Assembly: GCA_013695925.1 (NCBI GenBank)
Contig: JACCZO010000279.1
Coordinates: 1 to 13,453, forward strand
Direction of reading: 5' to 3'
Source of the DNA: Chthoniobacterales bacterium
GTDB lineage: Bacteria; Verrucomicrobiota; Verrucomicrobiia; Chthoniobacterales; UBA10450
DNA: 13,453 nucleotides
The position numbers were made by a program, and so were the translations under genes. Under the pieces are notes generated by a model that was not told the origin of the DNA, searched no databases, and saw nothing but the letters and a program-made list of their open reading frames with translations. This document shows positions 1-5,930 of the stretch, one piece after another (the first letter of the stretch is position 1; each line of letters opens with the position of its first letter).

Positions 1-466
1 ACCGTTCGGAGATGAGATAGCGGAGCAGAAATCCGCGCCAAAAAATCTCCTCCACCAGCGGCACGACGATGACCAGCCGGATGAAGCGCAGGATCAGCGT
101 CGTCCAATAAGCCGCCGGGCTGGCCGAGAGCGTGTCCGGATTAAACCCCACCAAACGGGCGGGGAAATGGAAGAATTGCTGGGGCGCGATCCAGAGGACA
201 AAGACCAGGAGCGCGATTGCGACGGTAAAGGCCGGCCGGCGCAGGGGGTGGAATTCGTATTCCCGCCAATAGAAAACCAGGAGCCCCGCGCAGAGAAAGG
301 TCTGCAGTGGATAGACCCAGAACTCCGGCGCGGCCAGCCAAAGCGCCGCGCCCGGCCGTCGCAGTAAGCTGCAAAGGGAGAACAGCGCGACGAAGAGAAA
401 CATCGGGAGCGCGTGCGCGATGAGCTTCCTTTTACCGGCCGGGGTGGGAGCAGCGGAAGTGGTCAT
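1..466 (-). CDS. CPBP/CAAX-type intramembrane protease (3' end outside window)
   Basis: The minus strand reads from an ATG at 466 through the left edge, giving 155 residues with no stop, so the C-terminal part is missing. Hydrophobic segments lie at about residues 15-35, 50-65, 80-95 and 120-140. The visible end reads PLVEEIFWRGFLLRYLISER, with the first catalytic motif of the CPBP (Abi/CAAX protease) family, EExxxR, at Glu139, Glu140 and Arg144. Known family role: glutamate/histidine metal-dependent membrane proteases that cleave within or near the inner membrane. The segment around residues 48-70 (FWVYPLQTFLCAGLLVFYWR) resembles, from memory, the CAAX protease-related subfamily found with exosortase/PEP-CTERM systems. 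That assignment is tentative, as no exosortase gene is visible. The second motif (FxxxH) and later His/Asn motifs lie outside the window. The gene is transcribed away from everything else in the first 2.6 kb. Confidence 0.85.
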   Translation of the reverse strand, partial: MTTSAAPTPAGKRKLIAHALPMFLFVALFSLCSLLRRPGAALWLAAPEFWVYPLQTFLCAGLLVFYWREYEFHPLRRPAFTVAIALLVFVLWIAPQQFFHFPARLVGFNPDTLSASPAAYWTTLILRFIRLVIVVPLVEEIFWRGFLLRYLISER

Positions 467-731
467 CGTTGCGCGCTGGGCATGGTGACGCTGGGCATGG
501 TGACTTGGTGGCGGTGGTGCGGAGGGGGTTCAAGCAGAATCTTGCCTCCAAGCCGCAGAAAGACGAATCTTTCCGCCATGTCCCAGCCTGAAGGCGCGGC
601 GCCGCCGGTCGAAAAGAGTCGTTAGGCCAGGTGGCCGTGCAATCGGACTGGCAACACTTTGCCGGATGTGCGACGAGTCCCCCCTGATCGCAGCCGCCTC
701 CCCAGCGCGCTCTCGGCGGACAAGTAGCACG
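467..731. other. Intergenic stretch with a short tandem repeat
   Basis: No convincing conserved gene is seen here. A 15-bp unit, GCTGGGCATGGTGAC, is repeated twice in tandem at 475-489 and 490-504, just upstream of the minus-strand protease gene. A 38-codon minus-strand frame (579 to 463) starts MAERFVFLRLGGKILLEPPP, runs through the repeat and ends in TGA overlapping the protease ATG. It could be a translated leader peptide, but it resembles nothing I recognise. One copy of the 9-mer TCGTTAGGC lies at 619-627. Confidence 0.5.
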
Positions 732-1360
732 ATGGGTTTATTGCAGATTGTTCATCTCGAAACCAATGAGGCCGACGCAGACCTGGACGGCGCCGAGCGA
801 AAGAATAGCGCGCTCCAATACGAACTGGTACGCGTCCGCACCCTGGCCGAACGCTCGACCGCAATGGAGCGGCCGGTCGACCTCGTTCTGGCCGGCAGCC
901 ACGGCCCTTCCTCTCACGGTCTCGATGCCCTCGCCCTGGCCCGGGCCAAGGCGCCCGGTATTCCCTTCATCGTTTTTTCCGGCACGCACGAGTCGGCCGC
1001 GCTGAGCGAATCGCTCCGATGGCTGCCGCGTCCTGGCCGCGAAAGACGGCGTCGAAGCGGTCGAAATGTTTGAGGAACATGCGGAGGAGATCGGTCTCGT
1101 CGTCTGCGACCTCGGCCTGCCGCGCCTAGGCGGGCGCGATGTTTTTCTGCGCATGAAAAAAATAAGCCGAGCACGCGCGCGATCGTGGCGAGCGGTTATC
1201 TCGAACCGAGTATGAGCACCGAAATTCTGCGGGCCGGAGTTCATCGACACCGTGCAAAAGCCCTCCGACTTCCGGGGGCTGATCGAGCGCATTCGCTCCA
1301 TTACCGGGGAGCCGCAGCCGGAAGAGGATCAGCAGCCGTCCCTCTTCGGAGCAGCCCGGA
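732..1360 (+). pseudogene. Decayed response regulator / hybrid histidine kinase remnant
   Basis: Two receiver-like halves are read in different frames. From ATG 732 to about 1020 the product (MGLLQIVHLETNEADADLDG... PGIPFIVFSGTHESAALSES) aligns by eye with the N-terminal receiver of verrucomicrobial hybrid regulators. The usual phosphoacceptor segment LxLSDxxLPSxDG reads LVLAGSHGPSSHG, so the Asp is lost. At 1020/1021 the reading jumps by +1 into a C-terminal receiver (GCRVLAAKDGVEAVEMFEEH), which keeps its Asp in VVCDLGLPRLGG (codon 1108-1110). A second shift occurs at the seven-A run 1156-1162, where NKPSTRAIVASGYLEP continues in another frame. A third, near 1236, restores IDTVQKPSDFRGLIERIRSI with the receiver Lys at 1258-1260. 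The frame closes only at 1428, inside the next gene. PAS, HisKA and ATPase domains expected between two such receivers are absent, suggesting an internal deletion plus indels. Single-base shifts could be assembly errors; the missing kinase and lost Asp could not. Confidence 0.75.
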
Positions 1361-2122
1361 ATGACTACTTCTCTGCGTTCGCACCACCGCACCCCTTGGG
1401 CGCTCGGCTGGGAAGCGGCACGGGCTAATCTGGCGCCGGCCCTCCTTATCCAAGTGCTTATGTTGGCTCTGCTGGCCGGTTACTATTTCAGCCCGGCCGT
1501 TGCAGGTCTGCTGAACGAACTGGCAGCCTACAAAATTCGCCACGGCCTGGTCTTTGTCATCCTCGCCGCCATCACCGCCGGCGCGCTCGTGCCGGAGTTG
1601 TTTCTCATCCTGTTTTTCCAGCGCGGCCGCCCGCAGCGGCGGAACCTGCGCAACCTTCTTTTCACCGTGCCGATCTGGGCGATTGACGGCACCCTGGTTG
1701 ATCTCCTCTACCGGGGCGAAGCGGCCTTGCTCGGCAACGTGGTCACCTTCCCGGTCGTGCTGGGCAAGATTTGCATCGACCAGTTGGGCTACAATCCCTT
1801 CTTTGCCGCGCCCTTTGGCGTGCTCACTTATGAGTGGAAGAACACCGGCTTCAGCCTTGAATCGTTAGGCCGCGGTTTTACCTGGGACCATTATCGCGAC
1901 AAGATTGTGCCCACCCTGCTCGCCACGTGGGCAGTCTGGATTCCGCTCATGGCCATCATTTACTCCCTCCCGCTCGCCCTGCAGTTCCCGCTCTTCAGTC
2001 TCGCCCTCACCTTCTGGGTTCTGCTCCTCACTTACATGACCAATAGCTTTACCCTGAAACACGCCCAAGCTGTCTACCTCGCCGAGGTGGTTGCGCCGGC
2101 AATCCTCCGCGCCAATCCATGA
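1361..2122 (+). CDS. Mpv17/PMP22-like integral membrane protein
   Basis: A 253-aa membrane protein with hydrophobic segments at about residues 28-48, 62-87, 100-115, 120-135, 190-208 and 210-228. The C-terminal half carries features of the eukaryotic Mpv17/PMP22 family in order: K-x4-DQ-x4-P (GKICIDQLGYNPFFAAPF), a hydrophilic loop with WDHYRDKI, then W-x-VWIP-x4-IY-x2-P-x2-LQFP (LLATWAVWIPLMAIIYSLP), followed by a last hydrophobic stretch. In eukaryotes the family sits in peroxisomal and mitochondrial inner membranes, probably as channels; a bacterial role is unknown. The extra N-terminal helices (first about 110 residues) are not typical of the eukaryotic proteins. ATG 1361 is the first start in frame and lies inside the tail of the upstream pseudogene; ATG 1460 is an alternative but would lose a helix. 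The stop overlaps the next gene by ATGA, so the two are probably co-translated. Homology is by eye; membrane location is secure. Confidence 0.65.
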   Translation: MTTSLRSHHRTPWALGWEAARANLAPALLIQVLMLALLAGYYFSPAVAGLLNELAAYKIRHGLVFVILAAITAGALVPELFLILFFQRGRPQRRNLRNLLFTVPIWAIDGTLVDLLYRGEAALLGNVVTFPVVLGKICIDQLGYNPFFAAPFGVLTYEWKNTGFSLESLGRGFTWDHYRDKIVPTLLATWAVWIPLMAIIYSLPLALQFPLFSLALTFWVLLLTYMTNSFTLKHAQAVYLAEVVAPAILRANP

Positions 2123-2634
2123 AATCCTACGAAATCTTTCAGCACATGTCGCCCGCCCTTGCCTCCCAGCTTTTGGGCTATCTCCAAAAGACCCAGACCC
2201 CGGTCTTCAAGAGTGTCGTCAATACCCTGGCCAGCCAGCGCAACCTGCGGGCCATCTTCATCGAGCGGAAACCGCCGCCCGAGCGTTACACCTGGATCAA
2301 GAACGCGCTCGCTCGCAAACCGGCCGACACCCTTGCCGCCCACCTTCTTCAGGCCTGGCTCCTCGGCGCGCAAAAGCAAATGCTCTGCGATTTCCTTGAT
2401 TCGTTAGGCATCGCCCGCGACGAGGACGGCACCGTCGAACAGTTGCCCGAGTCGCCCCCCAAGGAAAAACTGCGCGAAGTTACCGGCCAATTGCTGGCGA
2501 AGTATCCGGCCGAGAATGTGGCGGTTTATCTCCACGCCTTCCACGACATGGATAGCACCGTGAGCTGGCCGATACTGGGCGAATTGCTGGCAGAAAACGA
2601 GCGGCTCAAGCTTGGTTCGGCCACCGCCGATTAG
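2119..2634 (+). CDS. Conserved-looking hypothetical protein, helical, 171 aa
   Basis: I do not recognise a family. The protein starts MKSYEIFQHMSPALASQLLG and looks soluble and mostly alpha-helical, with leucine/alanine-rich amphipathic stretches at residues 8-50, 62-100 and 115-135. There is no signal peptide, membrane segment, cysteine cluster or nucleotide-binding motif. Recurrent short helices (LASQLLGYLQKT, LAAHLLQAWLLGAQKQM, VTGQLLAKYPAENVAVYLHA) are reminiscent of a helical-repeat scaffold, but no clear periodicity is seen. Its ATG overlaps the TGA of the Mpv17-like gene (2119-2122), indicating translational coupling and a likely functional link with that membrane protein. Base composition and codon use match the neighbours, and a TCGTTAGGC motif (2401-2409) encodes Ser-Leu-Gly with a rare TTA codon. 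Confidence 0.7.
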   Translation: MKSYEIFQHMSPALASQLLGYLQKTQTPVFKSVVNTLASQRNLRAIFIERKPPPERYTWIKNALARKPADTLAAHLLQAWLLGAQKQMLCDFLDSLGIARDEDGTVEQLPESPPKEKLREVTGQLLAKYPAENVAVYLHAFHDMDSTVSWPILGELLAENERLKLGSATAD

Positions 2635-2698
2635 TGCCTCTGATCTACTACGAAGTCAGCGGTGCGCAAACCCGCCACGCCTTTCTTGTGAGATTCTT

Positions 2699-2782
2699 AG
2701 CCACGGATTAAGACCGATTTACACGGATCAAACACGGATCGGAATTGCCTTTTAGCCGTGTAAGTCCGTGTCATCCGTGGCT
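2699..2782. repeat. 84-bp palindromic intergenic repeat (CCACGGAT type)
   Basis: The outer arms AGCCACGGAT (2699-2708) and ATCCGTGGCT (2773-2782) are perfectly complementary. Pairing continues imperfectly inward, with TTTACACGG on the left against CCGTGTAAG on the right. The left half also holds tandem ACACGGATC-like units (2721-2740). Elements of this composition (CCGTGTTCATCCGTGGCT-like) are, from memory, common between genes in Verrucomicrobiota and Planctomycetota. It lies between two convergent genes, where the hairpin could act as a bidirectional transcript end, although no T-tract follows. No open reading frame or transposase is associated, so it would be a non-autonomous, REP-like element. 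Confidence 0.75.
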
Positions 2783-2820
2783 GCTCAACAGAGCCCTACC
2801 GAATGAGCGAGCGGCCGGGA

Positions 2821-3603
2821 TCAGCGATCCCGCTTACAAAGGAAGTGCTGGAGCGCTTCGTGCACCCCGGCGCCGAATTCTTTCTCGGCGACGCGGCCGT
2901 CAGCGCGGCGGACGGCTTCCTTCACTTCCGCAATGGCGTTGGCCGGACAGGAGGGGAAGGCGGCGTAGCGGCCGTCGAGCATGGAGATGTCGTTGTGATG
3001 ATCGCCCGCGGCGAAGGTGGCTTCGCGCGGGATTTCGGTGAGGCGCGAGAGCTCTTCCAAGGCCGCGCCTTTGTGGTAATCGGCGTGGCAGAAGCGCAGG
3101 TAGACCGTGTTGCGCTGGTAATGGAACTTTGGCTCGCCAGCCTTGGCTCGGTCGATGAATTTAGCCAGGCGATCCATCTCTTCTTCGTTGGTCGCGATCA
3201 GGCCCGCGACGGCGTCGGCTTCGTAGACGACGCGGGCTTTGGTGCGGCGGCTGACGAAATCGACGACCTCGGCGAAAACTGACGAGGCGGAATCGTAAAG
3301 CTCGGCGTGGGCCTGGGCGCAGCGGGCGTTCCAATCGCCGTAGGGTTCCCAGCCGTGTTGGGTGGGACGGAAGACGTCGCGTTCGCTCGTGAGGATGAAA
3401 TCCGGCAGCATGGGGAAGGCGAAATCTTCCAGGCCTTCCTCGAGCAGGCCAACGGAACGGCCGGTGTTGATGGCCCAGATGGCGCCGCCGGTTTGGAGCT
3501 CGCGGATGAGCTCCATGCACTCGCGGTCGAAGACGGGATCGTTGGCGTGGGAGACGAGGGTGCCGTCGAAATCGGTGCTGAGAAGTTGGATTTTCGCGGG
3601 CAT
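2821..3603 (-). CDS. HAD-superfamily phosphatase, Cof-like (C2 cap)
   Basis: A 260-aa cytosolic hydrolase with all four HAD motifs visible. Motif I is STDFDGTL with nucleophile Asp11 and acid/base Asp13; motif II is the Thr in INTGRSVGLL (about residues 45-54); motif III is the Lys in HKGAALEELSRL; motif IV is AAGDHHNDISML. The long stretch between motifs II and III (about residues 80-180) fits a C2-type cap as in Cof/YbiV and sucrose-phosphate phosphatase relatives. Expected chemistry is Mg-dependent hydrolysis of a small phosphorylated metabolite, usually a sugar phosphate; the substrate cannot be read from the sequence. The start at ATG 3603 places motif I at the usual distance from the N-terminus. 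No clear Shine-Dalgarno precedes it. The gene faces the upstream operon tail to tail and is divergent from the small coiled-coil gene at 3749. Confidence 0.88.
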   Translation of the reverse strand: MPAKIQLLSTDFDGTLVSHANDPVFDRECMELIRELQTGGAIWAINTGRSVGLLEEGLEDFAFPMLPDFILTSERDVFRPTQHGWEPYGDWNARCAQAHAELYDSASSVFAEVVDFVSRRTKARVVYEADAVAGLIATNEEEMDRLAKFIDRAKAGEPKFHYQRNTVYLRFCHADYHKGAALEELSRLTEIPREATFAAGDHHNDISMLDGRYAAFPSCPANAIAEVKEAVRRADGRVAEKEFGAGVHEALQHFLCKRDR

Positions 3604-3646
3604 GCGGAGCGAAAATTTAGGGACGGATTTCGGGTGTGCAACGGAT

Positions 3647-3744
3647 CGATTACGATTAGGATCGGGAGCAGGATTAGGAGCAGGAGCAGGATTTAGGTAC
3701 GATTACGATCAGGAGCACGAGCACGAGTAAGAGCGAGCAGGAGG
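3647..3744. repeat. Low-complexity GATTAGG/GAGCAC tract
   Basis: A purine-rich tract built from degenerate 6-mers of the kind GATTAG, GGAGCA and GAGCAC. It includes GATTACGATTAGGATCGG, GGAGCAGGAGCAGG and GAGCACGAGCACGAG (3713-3727). The 17-mer at 3711-3727 recurs exactly at 9239-9255. It separates the divergent HAD and coiled-coil genes and ends in the AGGAGG that serves the latter. The reading frames through it give only two-residue repeats, so it is not coding. Confidence 0.75.
3739..3744 (+). promoter_or_regulatory. Strong Shine-Dalgarno AGGAGG
   Basis: AGGAGG lies four bases before ATG 3749 and fixes that start. It is notable because most genes in this window lack a recognisable Shine-Dalgarno, and because this one arises at the end of the low-complexity GAGCAC tract. 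Confidence 0.65.
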
Positions 3745-3748
3745 GATT

Positions 3749-4033
3749 ATGAAATCAGCATACGAACTGGCGATGGAACGGCTGGAAAAGGCCGCGCCCA
3801 CGGTCCAACTGACCGACGAACAAAAGGCGCAACTGGCGGAGATCGATTCTACCTACAAGGCGAAGATCGCGGAGAAGGAACTTTTTCTGCAGTCGAAAAT
3901 CGACGAGGCCGGACTGAAGGGAACGTTTGCGGAGTTCGAAGAGCTGGAAAAGCAGCTGACCTCCGAGATCCGGCGCCTGCAGGAGGATTGCGAGGAAAAG
4001 AAGGCGAAACTGCGCGATAGCTTTGCGAAATAA
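3749..4033 (+). CDS. Small coiled-coil hypothetical protein, 94 aa
   Basis: A charged, almost entirely helical protein (MKSAYELAMERLEKAAP...). Residues 22-94 have heptad-like spacing of Leu, Ile and Ala among Glu/Lys (for example QLAEIDSTYKAKIAEKELFL and FEELEKQLTSEIRRLQEDCE), so an extended coiled coil is expected. There is no signal peptide or membrane segment, and a single Cys lies near residue 81. From memory, proteins of this look are conserved in Verrucomicrobiota without an assigned function. A good Shine-Dalgarno supports the start. It is monocistronic here: a hairpin spans its stop codon, and a separate possible promoter and terminator lie before prs. A structural or chaperone-like role would be a guess. 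Confidence 0.8.
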   Translation: MKSAYELAMERLEKAAPTVQLTDEQKAQLAEIDSTYKAKIAEKELFLQSKIDEAGLKGTFAEFEELEKQLTSEIRRLQEDCEEKKAKLRDSFAK

Positions 4034-4060
4034 AATTTTGAGTTTCGCAAAAAGTTTTAT
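4022..4060 (+). terminator. Possible weak terminator hairpin at the end of the coiled-coil gene
   Basis: TTTGCGAAA (4022-4030) and TTTCGCAAA (4043-4051) are perfect 9-bp complements around a 12-nt loop that contains the stop codon. The hairpin is followed by AAGTTTTATT. The stem is AT-rich and the T-tract broken, so termination would be inefficient. Confidence 0.4.
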
Positions 4061-4089
4061 TGACGGTCGCGTCGAATTTTTGCTATTCC
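4060..4089 (+). promoter_or_regulatory. Possible sigma-70 type promoter upstream of the prs leader
   Basis: TTGACG at 4060-4065 matches the -35 consensus at five of six bases. It lies 18 bases before TATTCC (4084-4089), a weak -10 match. The site sits in the AT-rich 60 bases just upstream of the terminator-bearing leader and would start transcription near 4096. Confidence 0.35.
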
Positions 4090-4095
4090 TAGAAG

Positions 4096-4185
4096 CGTGA
4101 GTTGGGGAGCGGTGGCTCCGGTAGAAAGATTTGCTTTGGTGTTTGGCGAAGGCGGTGAGAGAAATTTCACCGCCTCCGTTTTTTT
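4096..4185 (+). ncRNA. Candidate small RNA or attenuator leader upstream of prs
   Basis: About 90 bases between a possible promoter and a strong intrinsic terminator carry no convincing reading frame. Visible folds are GGAGC-GGTG-GCTCC at 4106-4119, a weak AAAG/CTTT pairing near 4125-4137, and the terminator stem. It could be a free small RNA or a cis-acting leader controlling readthrough into prs, whose ATG is 62 bases past the T-tract. It matches no riboswitch class I can recall, and PRPP- or purine-sensing is only suggested by the downstream gene. The 5' end is inferred. Confidence 0.3.
4150..4185 (+). terminator. Strong intrinsic terminator before prs
   Basis: A 9-bp perfect stem, AGGCGGTGA (4150-4158) with TCACCGCCT (4167-4175), has an 8-nt loop and is followed by CCG and seven consecutive Ts (4179-4185). 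This is a textbook rho-independent terminator. Its place between a possible promoter and prs, not after a coding gene, is what makes it interesting. Confidence 0.8.
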
Positions 4186-4247
4186 CCGAGGCAAGGAAAT
4201 CTTTGCCAAGGCGGATTGTTCGCGCCTAAGATAGCGGCCCTCGAAGC

Positions 4248-5210
4248 ATGTTTGCTCTCCAACCTGAGCTCAAAATTTTCTCCGGTTCCGCCAATCGCGA
4301 ATTGGCGACCCGCATCTGCAAGGGGATCGGCGTGCCGCTGGGGGCTGCGACCCTGAGTTCGTTTCCGGATGGCGAGACCTACGTCAAGATCGAGGAAAAT
4401 ATCCGCGGCCGCGATGTTTTCATCGTCCAGCCGACCTGCCCGCCGGTAAACGAGCACCTCATGGAGTTGCTCATCATGGTCGACGCCGCCCGCCGGGCCA
4501 GTGCCGATCGCATCACGGCGGTGATCCCATTCTTCGGTTACGCGCGGCAGGATCGAAAAGACAAACCGCGCGTGCCGATCACGGCGAAATTGGTCGCCAA
4601 TCTTCTTTGCGCGGCCGGGGTGGATCGCGTCCTCACGATGGACCTCCACGCCCAGCAGGTGCAGGGATTTTTCGATATCCCGGTCGATCATTTGTATTCG
4701 CTTCCGGTATTGATTCCCTACCTCCGCGAAAGATTGACCCGGAAACGGGTCGTCGTTTCGCCCGATGTCGGCGGCCTGAAAATGGCCAGCGCATATTCGC
4801 AGGCGCTCGGGACCAACCTCGCGATCGTGGCCAAGCAGCGAAAGAGCGCGACGGAAACCGAAGCGCAATATTTGATCGGCGAGGTGGAGGGCTGCGATGT
4901 CCTCCTGGTGGACGACCTGACCGAAACGGCCGGCACTCTCACTTCCGCCGCGAAGTTACTGAAAAAGAATGGCGCGCTCGATATTTATGCCGGAGTGGCC
5001 CACGCGGTTTTGGCCGATGTCGCGCTCGAGCGGTTGCAAAAATCTGAAATTAAGGAATTAATTACGACCAATAGCGTGCCGGTGCGCACCGTGGAGGGTT
5101 TTACCACCACGGTGCTTTGTGTCTCTGAGCTGCTCGGGGAAAGCATCAAGCGGATTCATAACGACGAGTCCGTTTCGTCGCTTTTCAAAATCGACAGCGG
5201 CACGCCTTAG
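4248..5210 (+). CDS. prs: Ribose-phosphate pyrophosphokinase (PRPP synthetase)
   Basis: The 320-aa cytosolic enzyme converts ribose 5-phosphate and ATP to PRPP and AMP, supplying purine, pyrimidine, histidine, tryptophan and NAD synthesis. Family landmarks are all present: the N-terminal LKIFSGSANRELATRI, FPDGETYVKIEENIRG, the flexible catalytic loop YARQDRKDKPRVPITAK (about residues 103-119), DLHAQQVQGFFDIPVDHL from Asp132 with His134, and the PRPP-binding loop VDDLTETAGT with Asp222 and Asp223. Length is normal for class I enzymes. ATG 4248 gives the expected N-terminus; no Shine-Dalgarno is seen. The gene opens a run of same-strand housekeeping genes, with L25 only 12 bases behind it, a prs-ctc-pth order found in many bacteria. 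Expression may depend on readthrough of the upstream terminator. Confidence 0.97.
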   Translation: MFALQPELKIFSGSANRELATRICKGIGVPLGAATLSSFPDGETYVKIEENIRGRDVFIVQPTCPPVNEHLMELLIMVDAARRASADRITAVIPFFGYARQDRKDKPRVPITAKLVANLLCAAGVDRVLTMDLHAQQVQGFFDIPVDHLYSLPVLIPYLRERLTRKRVVVSPDVGGLKMASAYSQALGTNLAIVAKQRKSATETEAQYLIGEVEGCDVLLVDDLTETAGTLTSAAKLLKKNGALDIYAGVAHAVLADVALERLQKSEIKELITTNSVPVRTVEGFTTTVLCVSELLGESIKRIHNDESVSSLFKIDSGTP

Positions 5211-5222
5211 CAATCGAACATC

Positions 5223-5903
5223 ATGGCCAAACAAGTAAAACTCTCAGCAACGCGGCGGACCGGCACGGGCCGATCGGCGGTCCGCAAAATCAAAGCGCAG
5301 GGCGCAGTCCCGGCGATCATCTACGGCGGCAAGACCAAGGCCGAGCCGCTCCAGGTCTCGCGCCGCGATATTTCGCTCCTCCTCAGCCACGCCTCGGGCG
5401 AGAACATTCTCGTCGAACTTGAAATCGACGGCGAGAAGGGCGGTCGCCTCGCGCTCATGCAGGAGGTGCAGCATGCGCCGCTGGGCGGCGAGATTTTGCA
5501 CGTTGATTTTCACGCGGTCTCGATGGACGAAGTGATTGAGGCGGACGTGCCGCTCGAGCCAAGCGGGATTCCGGAAGGTGTGAAAACTTTTGGCGGATTG
5601 CTCGAGCAGAACCTCCGCTCGCTCGAGATCGAGTGTTTGCCGCGCGATCTCCCCGATGTCATTACGGTCGACGTGACGCATCTGAAGATCGGCGACTCCA
5701 TCCACGTGCGCGAGCTGCCGCTGCCGGAAGGCGTCACCACCCGGGTGCCGCCGGATTTGACCGCCTTCTCGGTCCTCGCACCGAAGGTGGAAGAAGAGCC
5801 GGTCGTCGCCGCTACCGAAGCCGCCGTCCAGCCGGAAGTGATCACGGCGAAGAAGGAAGAGCCGGAAGGCGCGCCTGCGAAAGAGAAGGACTCGAAGAAG
5901 TAA
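5223..5903 (+). CDS. rplY: 50S ribosomal protein L25, Ctc/TL5 type
   Basis: The 226-aa protein has the two-domain CTC form of L25, not the short E. coli form. Residues 1-95 are the 5S rRNA-binding L25 domain (MAKQVKLSATRRTGTGRSAV, GAVPAIIYGG, ALMQEVQHAPLGGEILHVDF). Residues 100-190 are the TL5/Ctc C-terminal beta domain (ADVPLEPSGIPEGVKTFGG, IECLPRDLPDVITVDVTHLK). The final 35 residues are an acidic and lysine-rich low-complexity tail (EEPVVAATEA... KEKDSKK), common in this family. It binds 5S rRNA in the large ribosomal subunit. It lies 12 bases after prs and 27 before pth, so it is in the same operon. Starts at ATG 5223. Confidence 0.96.
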   Translation: MAKQVKLSATRRTGTGRSAVRKIKAQGAVPAIIYGGKTKAEPLQVSRRDISLLLSHASGENILVELEIDGEKGGRLALMQEVQHAPLGGEILHVDFHAVSMDEVIEADVPLEPSGIPEGVKTFGGLLEQNLRSLEIECLPRDLPDVITVDVTHLKIGDSIHVRELPLPEGVTTRVPPDLTAFSVLAPKVEEEPVVAATEAAVQPEVITAKKEEPEGAPAKEKDSKK

Positions 5904-5930
5904 TTTCCGCGCCCTCGCGCCGGAGCGGAT

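Noticed and set aside
738..1301. Minus-strand 187-codon frame over the receiver pseudogene
   Set aside because: The plus strand has clear receiver-domain similarity on both sides of the frameshifts; the antisense frame has none.
2803..3282. Plus-strand frame of 159 codons opposite the HAD gene
   Set aside because: The minus strand carries all four HAD motifs; the plus frame is an Ala/Gly/Val-rich shadow.
3713..3727. CRISPR-like regular repeats in the GAGCAC tract
   Set aside because: Units are 6 bp and degenerate, with no spacers of uniform length and no cas genes nearby.
4188..4212. GGCAA/TTGCC hairpin after the prs-leader terminator
   Set aside because: Only five base pairs with no T-tract or conserved context; too weak to call.
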